Shown in pieces: positions 50,823 through 62,256 of a stretch of 64,000 bases of DNA. A program made the position numbers and the translations under genes. The stretch is from positions 1 to 64,000 of the forward strand of contig WNNJ02003319.1 of the NCBI GenBank assembly GCA_012934845.2. The letters are read 5' to 3'. A model generated the notes under the pieces. It worked only from the letters and a program-made list of their open reading frames with translations. It made no database searches and was not told the DNA's origin. Numbering within the stretch: position 1 is the stretch's first letter; every line of letters begins with the position of its first letter. The DNA comes from Pomphorhynchus laevis. Taxonomy: Eukaryota; Acanthocephala; Palaeacanthocephala; Echinorhynchida; Pomphorhynchidae.

Positions 50823-53800
50823 ATGGACAAGATCTTGAAGCCAAACATCTTGGAATTGCATCCTGATGACACGAATGCCGAGCGCACCTGGAGACATTGG
50901 CTCATACGTTTCAAGACATTCATTTCGTCCTTGGAGTCACCGTCCGATAGTGACAAATTTCACATTTTAACGAACCTGGTTTCAGCGAAGGTTTACGACC
51001 TTTTTCGAGAAACGGAAACCTACGAAGACGCGTTATCGACGTTATCTACTACGTACGTCAAATCGAAAACGGATTTGTTTCTGCGACATCAATTGCGTAA
51101 TCAGCGCCAATCGTCCAACCAAACAATCGATCAATTCATAAGGCATATCGAATCTCTGGGTCGTGAATGTCCATTCGAGGCTGTAACAGCTCAAAATCAT
51201 CGAGATTTATTTTTACGCGACACGTTCGTCGCAGGAATCAACTCACCGATAATTCGGCAACGCCTGCTTGAAGCTGCGGTACACAATAAAGCCAAGGCGT
51301 ACGAGCTTGCACGAACTTTGGAAGACGCGCATACTCAAGCAAGCCATTTCACAGAACTATCAAACTTAAATATGGGTTGTGAATCGATGACCATAAATGA
51401 ACTACATGAAAATATACAAGAAGAACTTCCTTGTCAAATACAATGTAACTCGGTAGAACGTCGCAAATGCTACTTTTGTGGAGATACAATTCACAAACGA
51501 GATCGATGTCCTGCTAAGAATATCATTTGTCGTACTTGCGGGAAATTGGGTCATTTCGCACGGGTGTGTAAATCCAAACGACAAATTTCAACAGGTGTCC
51601 ATTCCGTGCTAGGTAGTACTTCTTTCTTTCAAGATTCTGCCGCGACGCTACCAACAATTCAAATTTGTATAAAAGGGGTTTCGTTAAATGCGTTGATTGA
51701 TACAGGTAGTGCACTCAATTTGATAAGACCTGATATTTCCACTTTGTGCAAACTGACATCGAACCCCTCAACTATACGTGTGTCTATGGCGAACACCGCA
51801 TTCTCGACTAAATTACGACAATTCGTGGTAGCGGATATATCAGCTGATGGCAGACCTTACAAGAATATAAAATTCCATATTTTGTCGTCTTTATGTTCGG
51901 ATGTTATACTTGGCCGGTCATTCCTTTCAAGACACACTTCGTTACTTATGAAATTCAACGGTTCCGAGCCTTGTTTTACAATTGGAGCTGCAGAAGCTTT
52001 GACAGTTGAATCTCCTCAGCTATTCAAATTTCTGGACAAATCCATCCATCCTATCGCAACAAAATCTCGTAGAAGAAATCCGTACGATGAAAAGTTCATT
52101 GACAGCCAAATCAAACAACTATTATCCGACGAAATTATCGAACCAAGTCAATCGCCCTGGCGCGCTCAAGTACTCATTGTCAATCAGAACCAAAAGAGAC
52201 GGATGGTTGTTGACTATTCGGAAACTGTCAATAAATTTACTCAGCTCGACGCCTTCCCACTTCCACGAATTGATGATTTTATCAACAAATTAGCTCCATA
52301 TTCCTTTTACAGTTGTCTCGATCTTAAATCAGCTTACCATCAGATTTTGCTGCGCAGTGACGAGCGTCATTATACTGCTTTCGAGGCGAATGGATCCTTA
52401 TATCACTTCAATCGTCTACCATTCGGTCTCACAAACGCCGTTCCTGCTTTTCAACGAGTTATCAATGGGATAATTAATAGAGAGAAGTTGACAGACACCT
52501 ACGCTTATCTGGATGATGTCGTGATCGGCGGAAGAAGTAAAGAGCAACATGACAGTAACCTGAAGCGTTTTCTAAACGTAGCCACAAAATACAATATAAC
52601 CTTGAACAATTCAAAGTGTGTGTTCGCGTCTTCGTGTATACGAATACTTGGTTACCAAATTTCTAAAGGAAAAATGTCCCCTGACCCCAATCGAGTGATT
52701 TCAGTTACTTCCCTTGAGGAACCCAAGAACGCAGCATCCTTAAAGCGTATTGTTGGTTTGTTCGCCTACTACAGTTCCTGGATTAAAGATTTCTCAAAGT
52801 TGATTCGTCCTCTAATTGATTCTCAGTCTTTCCCATTATCTCATTCTGCACTGAAAGCTTTCCATACTTTGAAGGAACGTATAGCTGAAGCCACTTTGTC
52901 AACCATCGACTTTGAATTGCCATTCACGATAGAGACAGACGCAAGTGAGCGATCGATTGGAGCTTGTTTGTCTCAAAATAGTAAGCCTGTCGCCTTCTTT
53001 TCAAGATCCCTCGACAAAAACGCGAAACGATTCACCGCCATTGAAAAGGAAGCGCTGGCTATTGTTGAAGCGTTAAGATACTGGAGACACTATTTGTACA
53101 TCCAACCATTCAAGATTATTACGGATCAGCGTTCTGTTTCATACATGTTCAGTGCTCACAACAACAAAATAAAGAACGACAAGATATTAAGATGGCGTTT
53201 GGAGTTGTCCCAATTTAAATTTGATATCCAGTACCGAGCTGGGAAGCTCAATCATGCCGCTGACGCTCTTTCTCGCGACGCGTTCTGCAACTCTGTCTCA
53301 TTCACCAATCATGATCTTCAGCATCTTCGTAAAGTCCATAGTCAATTATGCCACCCGGGAATTACTCGCCTTTGGCATTTCGTGCAAAAACGGAACCTCC
53401 CATTTTCCCTCTCGGATGTTAGGAATATTTCAAGCGAGTGCAAAAGCTGCGCTATATTGAAACCAAGATTTTTTCGTCCACCTGAGGCTAAATTCATAAA
53501 ATCAAGTATGCCATTTGAACGCTTGTCTATGGATTTTAAGGGCCCAATTCCTACAAAGAACAATAAAAGGTATTTGTTAACCGTCATTGACGAGTATAGC
53601 AGATTCCCCTTTGCCTTTCCATGTTCTGATATGACTACACACTGTCATAGACTGTTTAACCCAGATCTTTTCAATTTTCGGTTCACCTGCTTCAATCCAT
53701 TCTGATCAAGGTACGGCTTTTACCTCTAAGGAAATCCAGTCATTCCTCTCTCATCACGGGGTGGCGATTACTCATTCAAGTTCATACAACCCTGCTGGCA

Positions 53801-54590
53801 ATGGTCAAGTCGAGCGCCTTAATGGTGTACTATGGAAGGCAATATCATTGCGTTTACATGACCTCGGAAAGAAAACAGATGAGTGGCAAAGTGTATTACC
53901 ACAATGTCTCAACGCTATTCGATCACTTCTGTGTACTGCCACGAACCACACACCACATGAACGACTCTTTACATTCAGCCGACGCTCTATAAATGGTCAT
54001 GATCTTCCGTCTTGGTTATCAAACCCTGGCCCAGTCTTAATAAGACGCTTTAATAAAACGAACAAATACGAGAACCCTGTGGAAAAAGCTGAAATTGTGT
54101 ACGCCAATCCCAATTTTGCTCTCGTGAAGTTACAAAACGGGAGGGAGATATATATATATATCAACTCGACATTTATCCCCGTATCCCAGAGTCGACGAAA
54201 ACCTCAATATCAACTCGTCCGATGGAGACATTCCCTTTGACCTTGAAACTTTGAATTTATACGATGGCGATAAAATGTGTGATCAGGCATCAATAAATGA
54301 CCACCCAACAGTAAATAGCAATTCTCATTCACGTTCAGATAAGCGTTCTGATGAAATCACTGTCAACCCTGAAAACTTGGATGCAACGAAGTATATCGAT
54401 GAGACGGTCAATCACAACGAGGAAAACGAACTATCCAGACAGGATGAATCATTTCTCTTAAATACTGATAATACGTGCCAGAGCAACTACCCTACGAGAT
54501 ACTTCAATCGTTCTGAAAATGGGGAACTACGACCTCAAAGAAATCGAAGAAGTCCTGCGTACTTAAATGATTATGTCGTGGGGAGAATGT
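50823..54590 (+). CDS. Gypsy Gag-Pol region: capsid, zinc knuckles, protease, RT, RNase H, integrase
   Basis: ATG 50823 follows the primer-binding region. The Gag part comes first and ends in two CCHC knuckles (CYFCGDTIHKRDRC and CRTCGKLGHFARVC). The protease has LIDTGSALNLI. The RT has KRRMVVDYSETVNKF, CLDLKSAYHQILL, LPFGLTNAVPAFQR and YLDDVVIGG. The RNase H has FTIETDASERSIGACLSQ. The integrase lies from about 53.3 to 54.2 kb, with its HHCC region (QLCHPGITRLW, CKSCAILKP), SMDFKGPIPT and HSSSYNPAGNGQVERLNG, followed by a hydrophilic C-terminal tail to about 54590. Gag and Pol share one frame at their junction. The region is open over most of its length with about one break. It has no chromodomain that I can see. 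Confidence 0.88.
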
Positions 54591-54671
54591 AATGATACTT
54601 ACCTTTTGACTTGTTATTATAGATGTATTAGAATAAAGCCTATTCTTCTCTGCTTGAATTTACTCGGTACA
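54588..54671 (+). repeat. Right LTR, 84 bp
   Basis: It appears identical to the left LTR at 50716-50799. It ends at 54671 and is followed by the target duplication CTGAC. Confidence 0.9.
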
Positions 54672-54790
54672 CTGACGTTACCTGAATCACTTCAGGTGGC
54701 GTCGAGTCGGAGGGGCAGTTCCTGGCACAAAGCTTCGAATGCAAGAAAAAACGAAGAATTGAGTATTCTTCGCTTGAAGACATCTGCCTA

Positions 54791-55567
54791 ATGAGTTGGA
54801 ATATAGGTTCTGTTAAGAACCTGATACAGTATTTCAGTATCATACCGGCAGATGTGCTTCCCTTGCAGGAAACAAGATCACCCGATCAATTGAGGATTTT
54901 TAGCAGCAAGATCGACGACTGCGACACATTTGTGTCAGCAGAAGGTCTCAGGATGGAACTCTTCCTAGTGTCGGTGGTAAAGAAGCGTTTTTGCGCATCT
55001 TTACTATCGCATGGCACTAGCGAAGTAGGTTCATTCCAGCTCCTCCGGTTTTTCATCTCTAGACGCCCAGTTTATGTAGCAAATTGTTACATCAAGCCGG
55101 GGGCCTGGAGTTCGAAAAAGGGGAGGAGAGAGATTCGATCAATGCTGTTGAAGATCTTCAATTTGGGTGGTCAATTTTTAATTGGAGATTTCAACGACGA
55201 CGGTGGGTCTCGGGTGGGCAGCATGATCGCTCCAGCATGGGAGGTCATATGTCCCCCGGAAGGGACATTTATCCGTCGTCGCAATGGTTATTGCTCCATG
55301 TTAGATTTTGCTATGCAAAACAAAAATACAAATTTTAAAATTAAATGGCAGCAGACTTTGCTGCCAGATACTTTTAATGATGGGCATAAGCTTATATATT
55401 GGTCGTGGAAGGAGGAACTAGTTTTCAAGATAAGATTCCAACCGACACGGGCCGGTATGAAACACCTAGCCAATGCTGAAGGATGGACCGAGAGGAAAAT
55501 GATGAAGATCCGTATGGAACTCTTGTTTTCGACAATCGACAATTCGCAAGAGGACACCACTTCATGA
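54791..55567 (+). CDS. LINE ORF2 endonuclease, truncated
   Basis: The ATG at 54791 overlaps the ORF1 stop (TAATG). The frame encodes MSWNIGSVKNLIQYFSIIPA, VLPLQETRSP, YVANCYIKPGAW, FLIGDFNDDGG, SMLDFAMQNK and LLPDTFNDGHKLI, matching the order of APE-type endonuclease motifs (Asn, Glu, Asp-Asn pair and SDH-like His, here NDGH). It ends where the virus-like fossil begins at about 55567, so the reverse transcriptase is lost. Confidence 0.78.
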   Translation: MSWNIGSVKNLIQYFSIIPADVLPLQETRSPDQLRIFSSKIDDCDTFVSAEGLRMELFLVSVVKKRFCASLLSHGTSEVGSFQLLRFFISRRPVYVANCYIKPGAWSSKKGRREIRSMLLKIFNLGGQFLIGDFNDDGGSRVGSMIAPAWEVICPPEGTFIRRRNGYCSMLDFAMQNKNTNFKIKWQQTLLPDTFNDGHKLIYWSWKEELVFKIRFQPTRAGMKHLANAEGWTERKMMKIRMELLFSTIDNSQEDTTS

Positions 55568-55570
55568 CCC

Positions 55571-57670
55571 ATAGAAGGTCATGAAGTGGGTGGCTGGAGG
55601 AGTATGTCTATTATAAAGGATCTGTATTTCGAACAAACAAATCTGGTGGTTGATGCGACCTGCGATCTTAGCTTGGCAGATGACAAAATGATGAAATTAA
55701 ACGATAACTTTCATGAGAGCATAAAGAAGAGAATATGGATGATAAACGGCTCTAAGCATAATCCCAATGTGATGGCTGATTGGATGAGAACTATGATAAC
55801 TAAAGTAGCCGGTCCCCAATTTGAACTTGCTATTGATCTTGCAATGGGTAGGAGAGATGCACTCCTGTCTTCTGCCGAACAAATAGAAAAGTTGAATATA
55901 CAAAACATCAAGGACAAAGCGGTTACGATGAAGCCATAAATTAGGGAGATAGTCAACCCTGAGAGATTGAGGAAAATGGCATCCGCAAACAACCCAGAGA
56001 ACATGTATTTATTTGAGAGAATTCAAAGGAAGCTCTGCTCACATCTCTCTGTATGAATATATTAAAGGAGCAATAGGAGAGAACATGAGACCTACACCAA
56101 GGGTGGTCGGATGTGTGAATATGTTTGACAAAATGACGGATGTCCCAGCAAATGATGATATCAGCCTGTTCAAACTTTGGCTAGAAAAAGGAGAGAAACT
56201 GAGGGCAGGTTGGTATGAGTATAAAACAGAGACTCCATACTTCTGGGATCATAATACACTTAGAAAGTGGGATAAGAAAGAAATAAGATACTTTTCAGAT
56301 CCCAGTGACCCTCTAGCCCTCGTCAAAAGAACTTCCGAGAGAGTTTATGAAATTATATTTAATGTTTCTACACTAATGTCAGATTTCCATATAACTGACT
56401 CCCTAACTAAAAACACATTATGTTACGATCTAAAAAGAATGAGTAGAGACCAAAATAACCCTAATTACAGATCACTGTTGTTTGCAGGTGACGACTCCAT
56501 CGCAAAAATTTATCACAATTGTTTTGACATGTTAGAAGAGACAGACTCAACCCTAGCTGAAGACCTCCCACCTTGCTATTATAGATTGAACTATATGTCA
56601 ATAAAACTGACCCATAACAAGAAGATTGAAGATTATTGCACGATGTTTGCTAAGGACCTTTCTTTTGTTTCCCGGTCTAAAATCGCCAGAGGAATTGCTC
56701 ACGAATATGAAATGGCAAAAAGTCTCAGCTCAGCATTTAGTAGGCGAGCAGGAAGGTCTACATGGACAATTAGCCGAAACGCAAACCTGGTATCAATAAG
56801 TCTTATTCAAAGAAACTGCACCTCTGACAATTTCACTAACTCCATGGTAATGACCACCTCAGTCAGAGGAAAGGAAAGAAAATGGTCCATTTCAAAATCA
56901 ATTAGCTTTAACAGATTTACTCTGGATTGGGCTCTCAAGAAGGTTCCTATGGTTTTTTCTTTGTTGCACTATATTATGGAAACTAGATTAACTGACTTTG
57001 TGCCTGGAGCAAAGATCAGGAGATACACGGGTTTCATGATGCACCTCCTCTCTGTGAATAGAGATTGTTTTGCCCAGGCTTCTGATCTAACTAGATACTT
57101 ATACACATCAGCATTGAGCAACTCTTCCTCTATACCAGAAAAGTTGAAGAAACTCAAGCCACTAAGACCTTGCTGTGCAGTTGAAGTAGTCTATATTTGC
57201 AATATGATTAAAACAGCATCAGCTTTGGATAAGCTAAAGAGAGCAAGGTTTACCAAGTGGATATCTGAAGGCGTTAATTTTGCGATGCCTCAGGATAGGC
57301 TAGCTACAAAAGATTTATCTTACTATGTATCAAGTATGTTTGTGTCAAGGTTGTACAAAAAGGTAAAGGCTTTCTCAGAGCCAGCATCAGCCATGTGCAT
57401 AATGGTATTATTGAAGAACTGGACATTTATAATGCGAGAGAGGAAATGAAAAATCAAAGCAGGGCATCAGAAGAAAGCTATGTTGAGATATTGAGTGAGA
57501 TAGGGTCGATATGTATCACACCCTTATGCTGCTAGCTCACTCTGCAGGAAGTATAGGCCTCCCAGGGACATAAAAGAATCCATCAATATGTCAACATTGA
57601 CCCCTGCCCTAAAACCACGCAGGTATGGATGGAGGAGAAATGAAGAGAACCTCTCAAGCATTTCCTCACT
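55571..57670 (+). pseudogene. RNA-virus-like RNA-dependent RNA polymerase, longest copy, fossil
   Basis: Parts in order are IKDLYFEQTNLVVDATCDLS, QFELAIDLAMGRRDALLS, RVVGCVNMFDKMTDVPANDD, HITDSLTKNTLCYDLKRMSR, RSLLFAGDDSIAKIYHNCFD, SRRAGRSTWTISRNANLVS, MVMTTSVRGKERKWSISKS and LHYIMETRLTDFVPGAK. The FAGDDS segment resembles palm motif C of RNA-dependent RNA polymerases, and that is the main reason for this call. I cannot name the family. Shorter copies are at 13096-13620, 23004-23516 and 40576-41241. Broken, with a few breaks; the long middle stretch is open. Confidence 0.6.
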
Positions 57671-57955
57671 GTGGAAAAGGAACAACCACAAGTTAATTAA
57701 TAAAGGCCATAAAGACTTTATATGCTCAACGCATATCATGTCAAGCCCGTAAACCTTATTACTCTTCGAAGTGTGCAAAGCTCGTTCTATTTCGTCTACA
57801 GTAAAAGCAAGATTGAGCAAATCATAATCATTGGGAGACGCGGTTACGCTGGTGTTTATAATAATTGTCTGGTTAATATTGAAATCATAAAGAATATCGC
57901 GAAAATGATTTGTGATAATGATTTGCGATCAATGACCCTCTCGCACAAAGAGGGC
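57671..57955 (-). mobile_element. APE-type LINE, small fragment
   Basis: The minus strand encodes LLNLAFTVDEIERALHTSKS, KVYGLDMICVEHIKSLWPLL and INLWLFLF, the region just before the RT fingers, similar to SSCKAAGIDQLCVEHM of the LINE at 34962-39090. It lies between two virus-like fossils that are adjacent, without it, at 13.6 kb. Confidence 0.75.
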
Positions 57956-58474
57956 CATTGATTGACCTAGTCCATACACGTTTTTTAACTAATATAGCTA
58001 TAGCTACAATGACTGGAACAATTTTTCATTGTTGGTCTATGTCGTCAAATTTATTTCAAATGTATATGCTTGGCAACGCAAATATTGATTATGGAAATGC
58101 TGCCGTATTTTTACAAACTCATCTAGTTGCATCTGTTGGCGAGATAACTGCAAGTTTTCTACTCGGCTGTTAATTTAGCTATTAAAGACTTATGCCACGA
58201 TAATCAACCTTTCCGAGCTTTCATAATAAGCCGTTGAAATGCTAGCCGTGGTTCTTTGAATGCTGAACTATCTAACAATGAGGCTTGGGTCTGTGGCGGG
58301 GACCGACGCATTACTTATCCGGATCAACCTTGAACCATTTTATAGGCGTTTAGTGTTTGGCCATCAATTTGGGGCTACCTAGCAAATCATATTAACTTAA
58401 GCATCACGAGAGAACGTGATACTGCCAGTCGCAATGCTCTAGCTTGCAATGCCATTCATAGAGTTCATTAAAGA
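57956..58474 (+). pseudogene. RNA-virus-like structural gene fragment, fossil
   Basis: The stretches SNLFQMYMLGNANIDYGNAA, VFLQTHLVASVGEITAS and NNEAWVCGGDRRI match 13621-15356. This copy lacks the Merlin insertion and so shows the empty target site. It is broken, with several breaks. Confidence 0.55.
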
Positions 58475-60290
58475 TGAGTTTGCAATATATCGATCGTATG
58501 AAGTAAAGTGCACGATGCTTTAACATCAGAGTGGCAAATGTCACCTGAGTTAGCAGGACGATTATCAGGATTACTTTACTCGTCGAAAAATGCCTACGAC
58601 AATACCGCTGTTTTCACAATTGAGTGGATTCTTTACTGAAAGATAGACTTAGCTCGAAGAATTAGGCGAGAGCCTTTCAGAGAACTAAGGAATGGACACA
58701 AGACGCCATTGTGTTCAGATACATTAGAAACGGGCAGGCTGAAGACGCTTACTTGAACTTCGCACAGGCATTATCTAACTCAAGTATTGTGTTACATCAG
58801 ATAGATAGGACGAGGAGGCCATGATTTGTATGGCCTTAATCGCATTCGTACTACCCAGATTTGATCAAGTGGCAGATTTTGTAACTATTGTCATCGGCAG
58901 AATTATAACTCCATAAATTAAATTCGCAGTTTAAGTGCAGAATGCTTTAACATCAGAGTGGCAAGTGTCACCTGAGTTAGCACGACGATTTTCAGAATTA
59001 CTTCGCTCGTCGAAAAATGTCTACGACAATACCAATGTTTACACAATTAGGTGGATTCTTTACTGGCAGATAGACTTAGCTCGAAGAATTAGGCGAGAGC
59101 CTATTTGGAGAGCTAGGGAATGGACACAAGACGCCATTTTGTTCAGAGACATTAGAAAAAGGCAGGCTGAAGACGCTTATTTGAACTTCGCACAAGACTT
59201 GACTGACGCAAGACTTGTGTTACAATCAGATAGATGGGACGATAATGACATAGTTTGCATGGCCTTAATCGCATTCGGACAACGCAGATTTGACCAAGTG
59301 CGGCAGAATTATAACTGCAGTAATTAGATTCGCAGTTTAAGTGCAGAATGCTTTAACATCAAAGTGGCAAGTTTCACCTGAGTTAGCAGGACGATTATCA
59401 GGATTACTTCGCTCGTCGAAAAATGTCTACGACAATACCAATGTTTACACAATTGGATGGATTCTTTATTGGCAGATAGACTTAGCTCGAAGAATTAAGC
59501 GAGAGCCTATTTGGAGAGCTAGGGAATGGACACAAGACGCCATTTTGTTCAGAGACATTAGAAAAAGGCAGGCTGAAGACGCTTATTTGAACTTCGCACA
59601 AGACTTGACTGACGCAAGACTTGTGTTACAATCAGATAGATGGGACGATAATGACATAGTTTGTATGGCCTTAATCGCATTCGTACTACCCAGATTTGAT
59701 CAAGTGGCAGATTTTGTAACTATTGTCATCGGCAGAATTATAACTCCATAAATTAAATTCGCAGTTTAAGTGCAGAATGCTTTAACATCAGAGTGGCAAG
59801 TGTCACCTGAGTTAGCACGACGATTTTCAGAATTACTTCGCTCGTCGAAAAATGTCTACGACAATACCAATGTTTACACAATTAGGTGGATTCTTTACTG
59901 GCAGATAGACTTAGCTCGAAGAATTAGGCGAGAGCCTATTTGGAGAGCTAGGGAATGGACACAAGACGCCATTTTGTTCAGAGACATTAGAAAAAGGCAG
60001 GCTGAAAGCGCTTATTTGAACTTCGCACAAGACTTGACTGACGCAAGACTTGTGTTACAATCAGATAGATGGGACGATAATGACATAGTTTGCATGGCCT
60101 TAATCGCATCCGGACTACCTAGATTTTATCAAGTGGAAGATTTTGAAAGAACTAATGTCATCGACAGAATTATAACTGCAGTAATTAGATTCGCAGTTTT
60201 AGTGCAGAATGCTTTTACATCAGAGTGGCAAGTGTCACCTGAGTTAGCAGGACGATTATCAGGGTTACTTCGCTGGTCGAGAAATGTCTA
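58475..60290 (+). repeat. Second tandem array of the virus-like structural gene, short unit, fossil
   Basis: Units begin at about 58475, 58926, 59332, 59761 and 60193, with periods of about 405-450 bases. Each repeats only the first module of the 8.7-13.1 kb array (SEWQVSPELA, NVYTIRWILYWQIDLARRI, REWTQDAILFRDIRKRQAE, VLQSDRWDDNDIVCMALIA). Unit boundaries read TTCGCAGTTTAAGTGCAGAA. The middle units are nearly identical, so the expansion is more recent than the integration. Fewer breaks are seen than in the first array. Confidence 0.65.
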
Positions 60291-62250
60291 CGAGATGCCA
60301 ACCGTAACGATAGACCCTCGCTTAATGAAAAACTTCAAGTTGTCTAATATTTATAATGAACTTAATCACAGAATCCTTAATCGGTGTATTCGTAACACTC
60401 GCGCGTATACACAAAAGATGAAGACGGAATTAAGGAAATTAGAACAGACGACAGAAGATTGGTTGGAATATGAGAAAATAAGGGGTATTGCGACACAGTC
60501 TGCTCATACAATAAAGGCGCTGGTGAAAGGCAGACTTCAGAAGAAGTTTAATGACCTGCTGTGCAAACATCAATCAATCGAAAAAACAGACAGCAAGACC
60601 GAGAACACAACAAACCGTTGTAGCGCCTTTCCAGACGGTTTGGTGACTACCAGTCAAAATCATCTACTGTCACTAGGACCCTCGTTTAATGCATCTTCAC
60701 GACGTCAATGCGAGGGAAAAGATAAATACAACTATCTGTCGGTCGTCTACTTTATCAGATGAGATGGATAAATCAGATGAATAGCACTGAGAACCAGACA
60801 CGCGGAACGATACTACTTCAACAAATCGAAATCTTCTCTACAGTCATGAACTTTGACTTCCTCAAAGGTTTCAAATTTCCCGGGAAAATTAGTGCACGAC
60901 AAGAACGGCGATTTGCGAGTTTTGCCGATGGACTTTATAGGCTACACGATAGAGAAATGGCAAAACCATGGCGTAGTAACCTCTCAGCTGGAGAACGCAA
61001 CTCTTTGAAGGAATTAAACGAAGCGGTCAATACGCGGACGATCCGTATATAAAAGTCGTACAAAGGAGGCGGATTTGTAGCAACTTCAATAGAAATAGAT
61101 AAATCAGTTTTGCAACACACCCTTAATGACTCAACCACTTACATATGTCTGGATAGCGATGATAAGAAAGCCTTCAATGAACGTTGTGCTGATAAAGAAG
61201 ATCAGAGTACGATGTGTACAGAGGTTCCCTGTCATACTGGTATTATATAATATGATAAAACTCATAAATTACCAAATACGCCCGTAACAAATGAGACTAA
61301 CGCTTCCCTTTTGAAATGCCGACCGATCATCACTGATATAGATGGACCAGCCTACAAGATTTCAAAAGTCATTACAAGACTGTGCTTCCCAGTTTTGAAG
61401 CATGTACGCAGCTATATCTCAAATACATCTGATCTGTTACAGAACTTAAATTCGACAGCTAGTCTACTTCAACAGTGCGTTACGACGATCGATTTTACTG
61501 CACTGTATACAAATGTCGATAATGAGGCAGCAATTCACTCATTAGAAACGACTCTACAGAATGTGGATCTACATCAGTTCGGTCTTAGCTTCCGAATCGA
61601 CGATATCACGCAAATAGTTAGAACATTACTTAGGTGTGACATTTTTAAGTGCGACAATCAATTTTATCAGCAAATCAAAAGACTTTCGATGGGTAATTGT
61701 CTCGCACCAATATTAGCAATCGTGTATTTGGATAGGCTTGAGAACACATTTATCTATAACAATGAATCCCTCGCACGTGAAATCATGCATTACTACCGCT
61801 ACATAGACGACGTCCATATTGTACACGATACGAATCTATGCCGCCAAACGTTAATTTACACTTTTAATACAATGGATAACAACCGTCATTTGACCGCTGA
61901 ATTGACGTCGGCTGATACGGATAGATACGTGCCATTCTTAAATGTCGCGTTTGACCAAAACAATATAAAAAATTATGAATGGTTCCAGAAGCCAGCGAAG
62001 TTGAATCTTACGCTACATAAAAGATAAGCACATCCATATAGTGTGAAGAGGGCCATCTACCTCAACATGCTGCAAACTGCGCGGATGTGCACTAATGATG
62101 GTGGAGTAGCGGATGAGAAATGCAGAAGGATCGACTTGATGTTCAAAGAAAGAGGATACACGGATAGTGACCTTAGTGTAATTTCTTCTGATCTAATCAC
62201 AAGTAATTCGAATTCATTAATACTTATGTATGATTGCATGTTTTAGTTGG
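60291..62250 (+). mobile_element. Penelope-like element, N-terminal region and reverse transcriptase
   Basis: The plus strand reads NFKLSNIYNELNHRILNRCI and TQKMKTELRKLEQTTEDWLE. The conserved RT entry follows (NTRTIRI, KGGGFVAT), then the RT proper in 61311-62027: PIITDIDGPAYKISKVITRL, TIDFTALYTNVDNEAAIHSL (motif A), RLSMGNCLAPILAIVYLDRL (motif B) and YYRYIDDVHIV (motif C). The thumb-like KRAIYLNMLQTAR and KERGYTDSDLSVI end near 62190. Several stops and frame changes lie between the parts. The first part is read in frame with the preceding virus-like array (59770-60762). Its endonuclease domain lies beyond an insertion, at 63346-64000. Confidence 0.82.
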
Positions 62251-62256
62251 AAAGTG

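Larger units (their letters stand above)
50716..54671 (+). mobile_element. Ty3/Gypsy LTR retrotransposon with 84-bp LTRs, looks nearly whole
   Basis: Two LTRs of 84 bases (50716-50799 and 54588-54671) look identical, begin TGTAATG and end GGTACA, and the 5-bp duplication CTGAC lies on each side (50711-50715 and 54672-54676). The primer-binding region right after the left LTR pairs with 14 bases inside the LTR. A purine-rich tract (GTGGGGAGAA) precedes the right LTR. One Gag-Pol region lies between, with no envelope. Identical LTRs mean a recent insertion. The copy is broken, with about one break. Confidence 0.93.
49331..55566 (+). mobile_element. R1/SART-like LINE, split by a Gypsy element
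   Basis: ORF1 with three CCHC knuckles is followed by ORF2 with an APE endonuclease. The insertion of 50716-54671 lies near the end of ORF1, flanked by a 5-bp duplication. The junction TAATG overlaps the ORF1 stop and the ORF2 start (54789-54793). ORF2 is cut at about 55566 by virus-like fossil sequence, so the RT is missing. The 5' part (49331-49600) is AT-rich noncoding sequence. Confidence 0.82.
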
